In this document: in pieces, positions 42,398-52,197 of the stretch | Position numbering within the stretch: the stretch's first letter is position 1 | Layout of the letters: each line of letters opens with the position of its first letter | Assembly: GCF_040712075.1 (NCBI RefSeq) | Contig: NZ_JBFCVL010000001.1 | Coordinates: 193,501-257,500 of the forward strand | Length of the DNA: 64,000 nt | Origin: Fodinicurvata sp. EGI_FJ10296 | GTDB taxonomy: Bacteria > Pseudomonadota > Alphaproteobacteria > DSM-16000 > Inquilinaceae | Reading direction: 5' to 3' | Translations under genes and position numbers: made by a program | The notes under the pieces: generated by a model | Databases searched by the model: none | Told to the model about the DNA's origin: nothing | Seen by the model: the letters and a program-made list of their open reading frames with translations, nothing else

Positions 42398-42820
42398 CTA
42401 CTGGCTGATATAGGCCCGCAGCAGCGTCGCTTCTTCTTCGATATCGGCCATACGGCTCTTCACGACGTCGCCGATCGACACCATGCCGACGACACGACCG
42501 GCGTTCATTACAGGAAGATGCCTGATCCGCCTTTCGGTCATGGTATGCATCAGATCGCTGATACTGTCCGACGGCGCGCAAGTATAGACTTCGGCCGTCA
42601 TGACCTCTCCGACGGTCGAGGCGATATCGCCCTGGCGGGCGATGACGCGGACAAAATCGCGTTCCGACACGAGACCGAGCAACCGCTCGTCCTTGTCCAT
42701 GACGAGAAGGGCGCCAACCTTGCGTTCGGCCATCGTCGCGGCGGCTTCTCGAACCGTCGCGTCGGGGGTGACGCTGTAAACGGCTGACCCCTTGACCTGA
42801 AGGATCGATGCAACAGTCAT
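42398..42820 (-). CDS. CBS-domain pair protein
   Basis: A 140-aa cytoplasmic protein made of two CBS motifs that form one Bateman module, the type that binds adenine nucleotides. The first ends 'MDKDERLLGLVSERDFVRVI', the second 'RHLPVMNAGRVVGMVSIGDV'. ATG 42820 follows ggggagg at ~9 nt. It stands alone; no partner enzyme or channel is fused. Stand-alone CBS proteins of this length are common in alphaproteobacteria and poorly understood. Confidence 0.9.
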   Translation of the reverse strand: MTVASILQVKGSAVYSVTPDATVREAAATMAERKVGALLVMDKDERLLGLVSERDFVRVIARQGDIASTVGEVMTAEVYTCAPSDSISDLMHTMTERRIRHLPVMNAGRVVGMVSIGDVVKSRMADIEEEATLLRAYISQ

Positions 42821-42965
42821 GATCTGCCTCCCCTGTTCAGGTGGCCGGAACGCGCGACGCCGACGCACGGCTCCGATGGGACAGCATACAACATTACCGC
42901 CGACATTGACCATCCGGATCAAACAATCGGGGGCAAATTACTGCGGTCAGTTGCCGATCAGCCGT

Positions 42966-43487
42966 TCAGTCTTCCTCGTCCGTCTCCGGGTCTTCATCAC
43001 CCGACTCCTCGGCAGTTTCCTCACCGGGGAAGCCGCTTTCGCCGCCACCGCCAGCTCCGGCATCGGGGCCGTTCATGGAGTCCACGATCGTTGAACCGGA
43101 TCCGGTCGACTCGAGCTCGGCCTCCATCTCGGCCTCGACATCGTCAGCCGTGACTGTCGGGATGCCTTCTTCGACCGCAGCCAGGATGGTTTCCTCCAGA
43201 TCGTCCAGTAGACCCATGGCCATCTCGTCGTTGCCGCCGGCGCACGCCTCGGAGGCCTGCTGTTGCAGCGTGAAGATGTCGTTCAACGCACCGGACGGGA
43301 TCTCCATATCCTTTTCCCGAATCAGATCCTCGATCTCCGCCATGCGCGTGTTGCAGTCAACAGCGGCATCAGCGGAACTGCTGGAATCGGTGCCCGATTC
43401 GGCAAATGCCGACGCCCCCAAAGTCAGCAACAATGCCGACGCCAGCGATGCGAAGCCGTATCTGGATAACCTGCTATCAATGATCAT
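42966..43487 (-). CDS. Exported acidic protein of unknown function
   Basis: A 173-aa protein, not recognised. A signal peptide (about residues 1-26, 'ASLASALLLTLGASAFAES') is followed by a helical region with two cysteines ('VDCNTRM', 'EACAGG') that could form a disulfide. A Gly-rich hinge precedes a strongly acidic tail ('EESGDEDPETDEED'). The tail could bind Ca2+ or another cation; this is inference. An ATG at 43514 is an alternative start. A 7-bp inverted repeat (43516-43533) lies just upstream. Confidence 0.6.
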   Translation of the reverse strand: MIIDSRLSRYGFASLASALLLTLGASAFAESGTDSSSSADAAVDCNTRMAEIEDLIREKDMEIPSGALNDIFTLQQQASEACAGGNDEMAMGLLDDLEETILAAVEEGIPTVTADDVEAEMEAELESTGSGSTIVDSMNGPDAGAGGGGESGFPGEETAEESGDEDPETDEED

Positions 43488-43698
43488 CGTGTTTTCTTCG
43501 TCCCCATTGGCCATCGAGACCGATACCGGTCTCCAAAGGATTTTCCGCCGGACCCCTACCCTGCCATGCCGGTCCGGCCAACGATTCCGGCTACGCGGGC
43601 GCGATGGGTCCTGAGCCCATCTTATCAGACAGGTGCCGGTCCGGATTCTATCCCCCCGAAATCCATGTTCGGACCTCCGGGCCGGCAGTTCCACCTCG

Positions 43699-44181
43699 TC
43701 ACTCGTCGTCGATACGGCCGATGCGCTCCTGAATGTAGTTCTGGATGCCGACCATACGGACCAGATCCTGCTGCGCCTCGACCCAATCGATATGCTCCTC
43801 GGTCTCCCGCAGGATCTTCAGCAGAATGTCCCGCGACACGTAGTCGTTGGCCTGTTCCGCGGCCTTGATCGCCTCCTTGAGGTCGGCCTGGTTCTGCTTT
43901 TCCAGCCCCATATCGGCGGTGAACATTTCTTCCACCGACTCACCGACCTTCAAGCTGTGCAAATCCTGAAGATTGGGCAAGCCGTCGAGCATCAGTATCC
44001 GCTCGATCAGCAGGTCGGCGTGCTTCATTTCGCCGATCGATTCCTCGTATATCTTGTCGGCGAGGGTGAGAATTCCCCAGTTTTTCAGAATCCGCGCATG
44101 CAGGAAATACTGATTGGTCGCGGAAAGCTCGTTCGTGAGAATCCCGTTCATATGCTTGATGACGTTCGGGTCACCCTTCAT
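43699..44181 (-). CDS. bfr: Bacterioferritin
   Basis: A 160-aa heme-containing ferritin that oxidises and stores iron as a 24-mer. Ferroxidase ligands are visible: Glu in 'GILTNELSATNQYF', 'YEESIGEMKHADLLIERIL' with E-x2-H, and 'RETEEHIDWVEAQQD' with E-x2-H. The heme-ligand Met is in 'KHADLLIERILMLDG'. The start at 44181 has aggag upstream. It is divergent from bfd, which encodes the ferredoxin that releases its iron, across a 186-bp control region. Confidence 0.95.
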   Translation of the reverse strand: MKGDPNVIKHMNGILTNELSATNQYFLHARILKNWGILTLADKIYEESIGEMKHADLLIERILMLDGLPNLQDLHSLKVGESVEEMFTADMGLEKQNQADLKEAIKAAEQANDYVSRDILLKILRETEEHIDWVEAQQDLVRMVGIQNYIQERIGRIDDE

Positions 44182-44331
44182 CGTATTCTCCTGTCGTCTC
44201 CGGTTACCGGTCCGGCAGCAATTACTGCCGCCGCTCCGCCATACATCAGGCACGAATATCACGCCTCAAACTGAGGCAACCTGACGGGCCGATCAATAAG
44301 CAAGCACGAACTGCGAAGAAGGAGCAGGCGA

Positions 44332-44360
44332 TTGACAATCATTCGCAACTCGGATAGCAC
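44332..44360 (+). promoter_or_regulatory. bfd promoter with overlapping Fur/Irr-like box
   Basis: TTGACA (44332-44337), a 17-bp spacer and a poor -10 tagcac (44355-44360) lie just before the bfd ATG at 44368. The spacer carries gacaatcattcgcaa, which resembles half of a Fur/Irr-type iron box. Transcription would start at or next to the ATG. A 6-bp hairpin (gcctca-aac-tgaggc) lies at 44263-44277 on the bfr side. Confidence 0.5.
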
Positions 44361-44367
44361 GTTCGGC

Positions 44368-44694
44368 ATGATTATCTGCTCATGCAACGTCCTTAGCGAA
44401 CGATGCATCGATGGCGCGATCAGAAGTGGCGCCCGACGCATGAGTGACGTCTATGCCTGTCTGGGTTGCGCGCCGCAATGCGGCCGGTGCGCCCGATCGA
44501 TCAGGGAACGACTCCGGGCGGGTACGGATGAGCCGGCGCTGACGCGCAACGGGCCATCGTACGGTCGGGTCATTACCCTTATGCCGGAAACCGGGAAACC
44601 GGAAACCGAAGCGCGGGATCACGTTCCCGTTCAGGCCCCGAGTCACGCCCCGAGTCGGGCCCCGGGTCAGGCCCCGGGTCAGGCCCTGAGATAG
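44368..44694 (+). CDS. bfd: Bacterioferritin-associated ferredoxin with a repeat-encoded tail
   Basis: A 108-aa protein. The first ~52 residues are a Bfd-type [2Fe-2S] domain with four cysteines: 'IICSCNVL' (C-x-C) and 'PQCGRCARSIRERL' (C-x2-C), preceded by 'ACLGC'. It donates electrons to bacterioferritin to mobilise iron. Typical Bfd stops near residue 65; here ~50 further residues end in a low-complexity A-P-x tail encoded by 12-bp repeats. The start is ATG 44368, giving 'MIICSCNV', which matches the family N-terminus. Confidence 0.85.
   Translation: MIICSCNVLSERCIDGAIRSGARRMSDVYACLGCAPQCGRCARSIRERLRAGTDEPALTRNGPSYGRVITLMPETGKPETEARDHVPVQAPSHAPSRAPGQAPGQALR
44632..44691 (+). repeat. 12-bp tandem repeat at the 3' end of bfd
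   Basis: Five contiguous units of consensus caggccccgggt (44632, 44644, 44656, 44668, 44680). They encode (Q/H/R)-A-P-(S/G) four-residue steps of the Bfd tail. The last unit overlaps the 3' end of the convergent unknown gene. Confidence 0.9.
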
Positions 44695-45737
44695 ATCTTC
44701 GACAGGTCGCCACGCGCCGACAGAAACCCGAGCCGGATCTTCTGCCAGAGTGTCGCCACGGACGCTCGTCCCGGCGCGGCGAGGAACACCGAGCCAACAT
44801 CGTAGCGGTCGATCGCGGCCTTCAGATCGGTATTCCACAGCCGCCGCTGGTTGGAGTGGAACTCGACCGGTATGGCGGAACCAGCGCCGCCGACGCTGTC
44901 GCGCACCGCCGCCTGCGCTGCCTCGCCGATTCCGGCCGCACTGTCGGTCCACACCACGACCGCCGAGAAGGATCCGGCATACCGACTGAGGAAATCGAGC
45001 AGCGGGCCGCTGGCAGAGTCCCCGGGCCACAGGACCATCAGGGCCGACCGGTCGGCGCCCTCGGATAGAGCGGCGCCATGTGCGGGACCAGAGCCGGAAC
45101 CCGCACATCGCCGCACCTGTATGGCCGGCACGCCCGCCGTAGTGGCCAACCGTTGCGCATTTCCGCCGGATCGGGGGAACGGCGCTGGCGCCTGATCGTC
45201 GAATAGCACAAGATCGTACTGCACAACCGGCACCCTGCCGTCGAAAAGCGCGCCGGAATCGCGCCAGCCGAGGCTTTTGACATCGATCGGCCCTGCCAGC
45301 CCGCGGCCGGCGAGTGCCGCCTCCAGGCCGTCGATCCCGGGCGCCGCGTCGACGGATTCGCTGGCCGTCCCGCCTCCGCCCTCACCATCGGCCAGCGAGG
45401 GTTCCGGCCGATGGACACCCATCACATCGACATAGGTACAGAACTCGCGATAGCTCTCGATGAAAACGACATCCAGCACTATTTCATCGCCGCACAGACG
45501 GGCGAGCTTGTCGGCCAGACAGCAGAAGTGCCCATTGCTGTTGTCGACGACCGCCAATACGCGCGGCCGGGCCGGCCATGGCCTTGCAGCCGCAAGCGTG
45601 CCGGCAACCGTGGCCGCAGCGCTTGGATCGACGCTTCGGCCCGACAGAGCAGCCGTCAGGCCGCAGGCAGAGATCCCGCCGACAGCCGCTGCTCCGCCCA
45701 TGCGGGGATGGACGCTTTGAAGACCCGAATGCATCAC
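44679..45737 (-). CDS. Protein of unknown function, possible nucleotide-binding-fold
   Basis: A 352-aa protein that I do not recognise. An N-terminal Ala/Gly-rich stretch (residues 1-55) is followed by an alternating strand-helix pattern ('RVLAVVDNSNGHFCCLADKL', 'DEIVLDVVFIESYREF', 'SALMVLWPGDSASG', 'SAVVVWTDSAAGIG') that suggests a Rossmann or USP-like fold. No catalytic signature is visible. A Gly-rich, acidic linker lies near residue 120. Its 3' end overlaps the bfd 3' end by 16 bp. Coding status rests on length and codon pattern. Confidence 0.6.
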   Translation of the reverse strand: MMHSGLQSVHPRMGGAAAVGGISACGLTAALSGRSVDPSAAATVAGTLAAARPWPARPRVLAVVDNSNGHFCCLADKLARLCGDEIVLDVVFIESYREFCTYVDVMGVHRPEPSLADGEGGGGTASESVDAAPGIDGLEAALAGRGLAGPIDVKSLGWRDSGALFDGRVPVVQYDLVLFDDQAPAPFPRSGGNAQRLATTAGVPAIQVRRCAGSGSGPAHGAALSEGADRSALMVLWPGDSASGPLLDFLSRYAGSFSAVVVWTDSAAGIGEAAQAAVRDSVGGAGSAIPVEFHSNQRRLWNTDLKAAIDRYDVGSVFLAAPGRASVATLWQKIRLGFLSARGDLSKIYLRA

Positions 45738-46135
45738 CGGCAGCCCCCTCCATATACCACACCTTTTTAGTGTGATTCGTTGCGGGATTACCTTGTGTAT
45801 TTACACCATTTTCTCCGACCAAACAATGTGATTAATATCAGACTATCGTCTTGGAGTGTGGTTTTGTGCGTCCGCGCCATTCAGCCGCGCCGACTCTCTC
45901 TCCTGCTCGTCCCCGACACCGATTGGGGCCCCGAGCCGGCGGCACCCGGTTCGTGTGTCACGATCGAGAGGTGCTGCACGAGGTCCCGGGCCGGCACTGC
46001 GTCACTTCGTGCCGCGCAGCGCCCGGGACGATCAGGGTGTGGAACTCACGTTTCCCGCAATCGATGCTAATGTGTGAGCACAAAAAAGGGGACGACACCC
46101 ACCGGCGCCGCCCCCAATCGATACAAGCGCGAATG
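45738..46135. other. Intergenic region, 398 bp
   Basis: The right end holds the acnA terminator (46082-46115). The left ~120 bp is A+T-rich for this genome, contains a short inverted repeat (cacac-ctttttag-tgtgat) and probably carries the promoter of the unknown gene at 45737. I see no gene or RNA in the middle. Confidence 0.5.
46082..46115 (-). terminator. Rho-independent terminator of acnA
   Basis: On the minus strand a bulged GC stem begins with a G-run and closes with cccc, followed by six T residues (the A-run at 46082-46087 on the + strand). It starts 20 bp after the acnA stop codon. Confidence 0.6.
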
Positions 46136-48913
46136 TTACTCCGCAGCCTGCTTCGGCTGGTCGACCATGCCGCGCAGGACGTAGTGAAGAATGCCGCCGT
46201 GGCGGTAGTATTCCAGTTCGTCCAGCGTATCGATGCGCACCAGCAGCGGGATCTCGTCCTTGCTGCCGTCGGCCCGGTTTATGGTCATCGTGATCTCGGC
46301 GCGCGGTGCGAGGCCCTCGGCGATGCCGTCGAAATCGAACGTTTCGTCGCCCTTGAGCGCAAGGTCGCCACGGGTCGTGCCGTCCTTGAACTGCAGCGGC
46401 AGGACACCCATGCCGACGAGGTTCGACCGGTGGATGCGCTCGAAGCTCTCCGCCACCACGGCCTTGACGCCCAGCAGTCTGGTGCCCTTGGCCGCCCAGT
46501 CGCGGCTGGAGCCGGTGCCGTATTCCTTGCCGGCAATGATGGCCAGGGGCACGCCCGCGTCCTGATAGCGCATCGCGGCATCATAGATCGGCATTACGTC
46601 GCCCGACGGCATATAGCGGGTATAGCCGCCCTCGATGCCGGGGACCAGTTCGTTGCGGATCCGGATATTGGCGAAAGTGCCGCGCATCATGATTTCGTGA
46701 TTGCCGCGACGCGCGCCATAGGAGTTGAACTCGCGCGGCGGCACCTGACGATCGGTCAGGTACGACCCGGCGGGGCTGTCTTTCTTGATCGCGCCGGCCG
46801 GCGAGATGTGGTCCGTGGTCACGCTATCGCCAAGCGACGCCAGCACCCGCGCGCCCGTGATGTCCGTGATTGGATCGGGCGTCCGGCTCATGTTCTCGAA
46901 GAACGGTGGCGACTTCACATAGGTCGACCCGACATCCCAGGTATAGGTGAGGCCGCTGCTGGTCTTGACCGACTGCCACTCCTTGGGCCCTTCGAACACG
47001 TTGTCGTAGCGCCGGCGGAACATGTCCGGCGTCAGCACGGTCTCGATCGTGTTGCGGATCTCCTCGTTGCTTGGCCAGATATCCTTCAGATAGACGGGCT
47101 TGCCGTCCCTGTCTTCGCCCAGCGGCTCGTTGGCGACATCGACCTTGGTCGATCCGGCCAGGGCGAAGGCCACGACCAGCGGCGGCGAGGCCAGATAGTT
47201 GGCCTTGGCATGCGGGTTGATCCGGCCTTCGAAATTCCGGTTACCCGACAGAACCGACGAGACGATCAGGTTGCCCTTTTCGATGGCATTGGCGATCGGC
47301 TCGGATAGCGGGCCGGAATTGCCGATACAGGTGGTGCAGCCATAGCCGACGAGATTGAAGCCGAGTGTGTCGAGATCGTCCTGAAGTCCGGCAGCTTCCA
47401 GATAATCCGTCACCACCTGGGATCCGGGCGCCAGCGACGTCTTTACCCACGGCTTGACCTTCATGCCCCGCGCCGCGGCGTTTCGGGCCACCAGACCGGC
47501 CGCCAGCATGACCGCCGGGTTCGAGGTGTTGGTGCAACTGGTGATCGCAGCGATGACGACGTCACCATGATCCAGTTCATAGTCCGCGCCTTCGACCGGT
47601 ACCGGATTGGAAAGCCCGTTACCCGATCTGGCGGCTGGTGCCGTGGCACCGGCCTCATCGGCCATCCGGCCTTCGGCGCCGGTGGCGTCGATGCCCAGTT
47701 CCCTGGACAAATGGCGCACGAACTCAGCCGACGCCTCGGTCAGCAGCACGCGGTCCTGCGGGCGTTTGGGTCCGGCGAGCGACGGCACGACATCGCCCAG
47801 ATCGAGTTCCAGCGAATCCGTGAATTCCGGCTCCGGCGCGTCGGCGTCGCGCCACATGCCCTGAGCCTTGGCATAGGCTTCGACCAGGCGCACCTCGTGT
47901 TCCGGGCGACCGGTGAACTGCAGGTAGCGCAGGGTTTCGTTGTCGATCGGGAAGAAGCCGCAGGTCGCGCCGTATTCCGGCGCCATGTTGCCGATCGTCG
48001 CCCGGTCGGCCAGCGTCATCTGGTCCAGCCCGTCGCCATAGAACTCGACGAATTTGCCGACGACGCCCTTGTTGCGCAGCATCTGCGTCACGGTCAGAAC
48101 CAGATCGGTCGCGGTGGTTCCCTCTTTTGGCTTGCCGGTGATCCGGAAGCCGATCACCTCGGGCACGACCATGGAAATCGGCTGGCCGAGCATCGCGGCC
48201 TCGGCTTCGATGCCGCCGACGCCCCAACCCAGAACGGCCAGACCGTTGACCATGGTCGTGTGGCTGTCGGTGCCGACGAGGGTGTCGGGATAGGCAACGG
48301 TATTGCCGGTCTTGTCGTCCTTTTCGTACCAGACCGTCTTGGCCAGGTATTCCAGGTTCACCTGATGGCAGATGCCGGTGCCCGGCGGTACGACGCGGAA
48401 GTTGTCGAACGCCGTCTGACCCCAGCGCAGAAACGAATAACGTTCCTGATTGCGCTCGAACTCGCGCTCGACATTATGCTTGAAGCTGTCCGGTCCGCCG
48501 AATTCATCCACCATGACCGAATGGTCGATGACCAGATCGACCGCCGTCAGCGGGTTGATCCGTTCGGCCTCGCCGCCAAGGCTGATCATGGCTTCGCGCA
48601 TCGCGGCCAGATCGACCACGGCCGGCACGCCGGTGAAATCCTGCATCAGAACCCGCGCCGGACGATAGGCGATTTCGGCTGTCGATGATTTCGTCTTGAG
48701 CCAATCGGCGACGTTCTTCACATCGTCAACCTTGACCGAGCGGCCGTCCTCGAATCGCAGCAGATTCTCCAGAAGAACCTTCAACGAGAATGGCAGCCGC
48801 GAGATGTCGCCGACATGCTCCTTGGCGGCCTCCAGGCTGAAATAGTCATAGTCCTTGCCGTCCACGCTCAGCGTACGACGTGTCTTGAGTGTATCTTGCC
48901 CTGTAAACGTCAC
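46136..48913 (-). CDS. acnA: Aconitate hydratase A
   Basis: A 925-aa TCA-cycle enzyme that interconverts citrate and isocitrate through a [4Fe-4S] cluster; as apo-protein it is related to iron regulatory protein 1. Cluster cysteines are in '[15 protein letters not shown]' and '[14 protein letters not shown]'. The swivel domain has '[20 protein letters not shown]' and '[20 protein letters not shown]'. The start is a GTG at 48913 with aggagg 8 nt upstream; the frame extends 18 codons further without support. It is monocistronic, with the terminator at 46082. Confidence 0.97.
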   Translation of the reverse strand: MTFTGQDTLKTRRTLSVDGKDYDYFSLEAAKEHVGDISRLPFSLKVLLENLLRFEDGRSVKVDDVKNVADWLKTKSSTAEIAYRPARVLMQDFTGVPAVVDLAAMREAMISLGGEAERINPLTAVDLVIDHSVMVDEFGGPDSFKHNVEREFERNQERYSFLRWGQTAFDNFRVVPPGTGICHQVNLEYLAKTVWYEKDDKTGNTVAYPDTLVGTDSHTTMVNGLAVLGWGVGGIEAEAAMLGQPISMVVPEVIGFRITGKPKEGTTATDLVLTVTQMLRNKGVVGKFVEFYGDGLDQMTLADRATIGNMAPEYGATCGFFPIDNETLRYLQFTGRPEHEVRLVEAYAKAQGMWRDADAPEPEFTDSLELDLGDVVPSLAGPKRPQDRVLLTEASAEFVRHLSRELGIDATGAEGRMADEAGATAPAARSGNGLSNPVPVEGADYELDHGDVVIAAITSCTNTSNPAVMLAAGLVARNAAARGMKVKPWVKTSLAPGSQVVTDYLEAAGLQDDLDTLGFNLVGYGCTTCIGNSGPLSEPIANAIEKGNLIVSSVLSGNRNFEGRINPHAKANYLASPPLVVAFALAGSTKVDVANEPLGEDRDGKPVYLKDIWPSNEEIRNTIETVLTPDMFRRRYDNVFEGPKEWQSVKTSSGLTYTWDVGSTYVKSPPFFENMSRTPDPITDITGARVLASLGDSVTTDHISPAGAIKKDSPAGSYLTDRQVPPREFNSYGARRGNHEIMMRGTFANIRIRNELVPGIEGGYTRYMPSGDVMPIYDAAMRYQDAGVPLAIIAGKEYGTGSSRDWAAKGTRLLGVKAVVAESFERIHRSNLVGMGVLPLQFKDGTTRGDLALKGDETFDFDGIAEGLAPRAEITMTINRADGSKDEIPLLVRIDTLDELEYYRHGGILHYVLRGMVDQPKQAAE

Positions 48914-49220
48914 TGTGGTGTCCTCCTGCCTTCGACCGCGGCCGTGGCCCGTCGACTGTCCCGCCATCCGGTTCCAGCGTTTATCGCATATGGCGGACTA
49001 TGTAGGCGTTTTTTCCGATCGACGCAAACCGCTCTGGTAGGCAGCAGTATACAGGTGCATCGGGCTTCCCCTGTCAGAGCCCCGATCGGCATGGGGCTGC
49101 GAAGTCGAACCCGCATAGGGCAACGAATGGCGCCGGATCAGAAGTACGGCATTTATTTGCTTCCGGTTTGAACAGGGTCGGCTCAATGATGGGCGCAAGC
49201 GCGGCAACCCGAGACGTCGA
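48914..49220. other. Intergenic region between acnA and a membrane protein gene
   Basis: This 307-bp divergent gap must hold the acnA promoter and that of the 49221 gene. I find no convincing -10/-35 pair, riboswitch or repeat in it. Confidence 0.4.
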
Positions 49221-49877
49221 ATGGATGAGTTTCACACCGATGCGCCGGCGAAATCGCGGGCGCAAGTCAGCAGACCCGGGCGCGCGGCCATCACCGCCGG
49301 GCTCGCCGCCTTCGCGGCCGGAGGCGCCGCCGCAAGCGCTGCCATGCTCGAAGGTGCAGTTTTCTCGGGGCTCATGGCCGCAATTGTGTGGCTTGCCTCG
49401 GGGTTCACCGGTGCCGCCGGTTTCGGGCGCACCGGCGCATCGGCGCCATCGTACGTCAAGGGTCTTCGTCTGATTGTCGGCGGGTCGGCCGTCGCGTTCG
49501 CGATCGCGGCTTCTGCGGGCGGCCTCGTCGTTTTGCTGACCGGTATCCTCGCCGCCGTTCTGGGCTTGCTGCTCGTTCCGTCTGTTTCGGCGCTGTTCGG
49601 CGCCGGAACGCCTTCGTCGGAGTCGTCACGCCATGGTCGCGATGCAGGGTGGGATCAGGAAGGGAACAGGAGCCGGATTCCGGGCGGAATCGACGACCGC
49701 GGCTTCTGGCAGGTCAACAGCGCCCTGGGCGGGAGCGGCATGTGGGGATATGGGTTCAAGCGGGCCTACAATCCCGTCACGGGCGAAGCCGGCGAGTGGC
49801 TCGGCCCGGGATTGATCCGCAAGTCCGACGGCACCGTCATTCGCGTCGACGCCGAGGGTCGGCCGCACACAGGCTGA
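49221..49877 (+). CDS. Small membrane protein of unknown function
   Basis: A 218-aa protein, not recognised. Residues ~20-60 and ~80-130 hold three or four hydrophobic helices rich in Ala and Gly ('AAITAGLAAFAAGGAAASAA', 'GLVVLLTGILAAVLGLLLVP'). The last ~75 residues are soluble with a Trp/Gly pattern ('FWQVNSALGGSGMWGYGFKR', 'GEWLGPGLIRKSDGTVIRVD') that resembles a short beta-hairpin repeat. No neighbours suggest a role. Confidence 0.6.
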   Translation: MDEFHTDAPAKSRAQVSRPGRAAITAGLAAFAAGGAAASAAMLEGAVFSGLMAAIVWLASGFTGAAGFGRTGASAPSYVKGLRLIVGGSAVAFAIAASAGGLVVLLTGILAAVLGLLLVPSVSALFGAGTPSSESSRHGRDAGWDQEGNRSRIPGGIDDRGFWQVNSALGGSGMWGYGFKRAYNPVTGEAGEWLGPGLIRKSDGTVIRVDAEGRPHTG

Positions 49878-50034
49878 GGGGGCTGCGCTTGAATCGCGGA
49901 CCATGAAGTATCAGCGCCGACGGGACATTCCGGGGCGCGCGTCGGACACGCCAGTTCTCATCCTCCCCATCCCGTTTCTTTCAAAAGTAGAATTAATTTT
50001 GCATTTACGCTCGTTATGGTAGATAACCGAAAGG

Positions 50035-52197
50035 TTGCAGGTTTCGGCAATTCAATCGGCCCAGGGCGACCGCCGTCGCAATGACGGCGTCCGCTCCAGC
50101 CAGCCTGCGGCCGCCGATAGCTGGCAGGATCCATCGTTGACGCTCGAACCCCTCACCTCAGCCGTCGGACCGCGCGATGGCGCGACATCCGGCAGGACCG
50201 CCGATCCTGGCGCGCCGCCGAAAGCGGAAGCCGACTCCGGATATCGTTCGCCGCAGCCGACGTCCCCGGCGGAAGGGCTGCACGCCGCAGCACCGCTCGA
50301 ATTACCCTTCGCGTCGACCCGCGGACTGGTCTTCGCCGTCGCCTATATCGTCGTCTGGTACATGACGTGGAACCTGTCCGGCCTGTTGCCAGGCGGCACC
50401 GGCGTCAGTCTCTGGTATCCTACCGCCGGCCTTACCATGGCTCTGTTGCTGGCTTTCGGCGGACGGGTGATGCCGCTTGCCTTCATCGCCGGATTCGTGG
50501 GCATCGTGGCGGCCGACCGCACCACGCCATCGATCCAACTCCTGATATTCGCCGCGCTCGGCAGTGGAATCCCGGTTCTGTGCTATGCTTTGGCGGCTCG
50601 GTTTCTCACCGGCACACTTTCATTCGACCGCCGGGTTGCCAGCCTCCGGTCGGCGGTGCTCTTTCTGATCGTGATGCCTCTGGCGGCGATGGCGACGTCG
50701 TTCGCAACAGTCGCGCCGGTCTTCCTGTCTGGTGGATTGCCGGCCCGCGCCTTCATCGATATGTGGCTCGGATGGTGGCTCGGCGATCTCCTCGGATTGC
50801 TGACGGTGACACCGGCCTTGCTCGTCATCGTCGCGCCGATCGTCTCGGACTGGGCCGTTCGGCGGCCGGTGCGTCTGGCCGCGGCCACCCGGCAGCGCGA
50901 TCCGGCAACCAGCAGCATGGCAGGTCGCATCTTCGTCGCCGCTGCACTGGGTATTGCCGGCGTCGCCCTGTTGGCGGCTGCGGGATTGCCCTATTCCCGG
51001 CCCGATCATACGGCAATCGACGGGCGCATAGGACTGGAATTCGGGTTCCTCTTGTTCCTGCCCCTGATCGGGGTCGGAATCCGCTTCGGCGTCCGCGGCA
51101 CCACGGTCGCCATCCTGGCGATCACGCTGACCGTCGCACTGGCCGTCGCCTGGACGGGAACCAGCGTTTCTTCCGGCCCCTATCAGCTGCTGATCGGCTC
51201 CATGGCCGCTATGGGCCTGGCACTCGGTGCCGCCGTTTCCGCGCGCAACGACGCCATGGCCAGTGTCGAGGCGGCCCGTCAGGATCTGGAAAACCGGGTC
51301 GCGGAACGAACCCGGGCACTACGCGATGAAGTCGACCGCCGCAGCCGGGCCGAGGCGCAGGCCCGAGCCGCGCAAGCCGCCGCCGAAGCCGCGAGTTCGG
51401 CAAAATCGACCGCGCTGTCCCAGATGACGCATGAATTCCGGACGCCGCTGAACGCCATCATCGGCTTCAGCGACATGATGCGCGGCGAACTTCTGGGCCC
51501 ACTCGGCTCGCCCAAATACGTGAGCTATGCGGAGCATATCAACAGCAGCGGGCAGCACCTGCTCGCCCTGCTGGACGACATCATCGATCTTTCGCGGGTG
51601 GAGGCCGGAATGATCACCGTCGCCGCAGACCGGATCGATCTTGCCGACCTCGCGCGCGAGGCATCCGCCTTGCTGGCCCCGGACAGCGAACCCAAGAAGA
51701 TCCGACTGACGCTGAATGTTCCCGACGAAGCGCCAATCATCGGCGACGCCTGCCGGGTCCGTCAGATCCTGCTCAACCTGCTGTCGAATGCCGTCAAATA
51801 CACGCAGGCCGGAGGGGCGGTCGAGATGGCGGTGACGACGCTGGACGATGGCCGGGTGCAGTTGTCGATCACCGATAACGGGCGGGGCATTGACCCCGAT
51901 GATCTGGCCCATCTCGGCCAGCCATTCTTTCGCGGCCATCACGCCGAACGGCTGGAGGAAAGCGGTTCGGGCATCGGCCTGACCGTGGTGTTTCAATACG
52001 CCCGCGCTCACAACGCGACGGTCGCCTTCGACAGCAATCCCGGCGACGGCACCCGCGTGACCGTCGTGTTCCCGCGTCCGGCTCGCAGCAATGATCTTGC
52101 GCCGGCCGAAACGGCCCAGATGAAGGCGACCCCCACTATGGCAGCGGATCCCCCGAAACACGGGTTGACGGCGGCCGCTATGGCAGCGGGGCAATGA
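50035..52197 (+). CDS. MASE1-domain sensor histidine kinase
   Basis: A 720-aa membrane kinase. An unusual polar N-terminus (~95 residues) precedes a MASE1 sensor with eight helices ('VVWYMTWNLSG', 'GVSLWYPTAGLTMALLLAFG', 'WLGWWLGDLLGLLTVTPALL'). A coiled coil leads to HisKA with phospho-acceptor His in 'SQMTHEFRTPLNAIIGFSDM' and HATPase_c with N box 'LNLLSNAVKY', G1 'ITDNGRGIDP' and G2 'SGSGIGLTVV'. The start, TTG 50035, is uncertain, as the frame has no Met before the first helix. No response regulator is adjacent. Its 3' end overlaps the convergent hydrolase gene by 20 bp. Confidence 0.87.
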   Translation: MQVSAIQSAQGDRRRNDGVRSSQPAAADSWQDPSLTLEPLTSAVGPRDGATSGRTADPGAPPKAEADSGYRSPQPTSPAEGLHAAAPLELPFASTRGLVFAVAYIVVWYMTWNLSGLLPGGTGVSLWYPTAGLTMALLLAFGGRVMPLAFIAGFVGIVAADRTTPSIQLLIFAALGSGIPVLCYALAARFLTGTLSFDRRVASLRSAVLFLIVMPLAAMATSFATVAPVFLSGGLPARAFIDMWLGWWLGDLLGLLTVTPALLVIVAPIVSDWAVRRPVRLAAATRQRDPATSSMAGRIFVAAALGIAGVALLAAAGLPYSRPDHTAIDGRIGLEFGFLLFLPLIGVGIRFGVRGTTVAILAITLTVALAVAWTGTSVSSGPYQLLIGSMAAMGLALGAAVSARNDAMASVEAARQDLENRVAERTRALRDEVDRRSRAEAQARAAQAAAEAASSAKSTALSQMTHEFRTPLNAIIGFSDMMRGELLGPLGSPKYVSYAEHINSSGQHLLALLDDIIDLSRVEAGMITVAADRIDLADLAREASALLAPDSEPKKIRLTLNVPDEAPIIGDACRVRQILLNLLSNAVKYTQAGGAVEMAVTTLDDGRVQLSITDNGRGIDPDDLAHLGQPFFRGHHAERLEESGSGIGLTVVFQYARAHNATVAFDSNPGDGTRVTVVFPRPARSNDLAPAETAQMKATPTMAADPPKHGLTAAAMAAGQ

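Noticed and set aside
45851-47308. 485-codon + strand frame
   Set aside because: Antisense to acnA over most of its length; no recognisable content.
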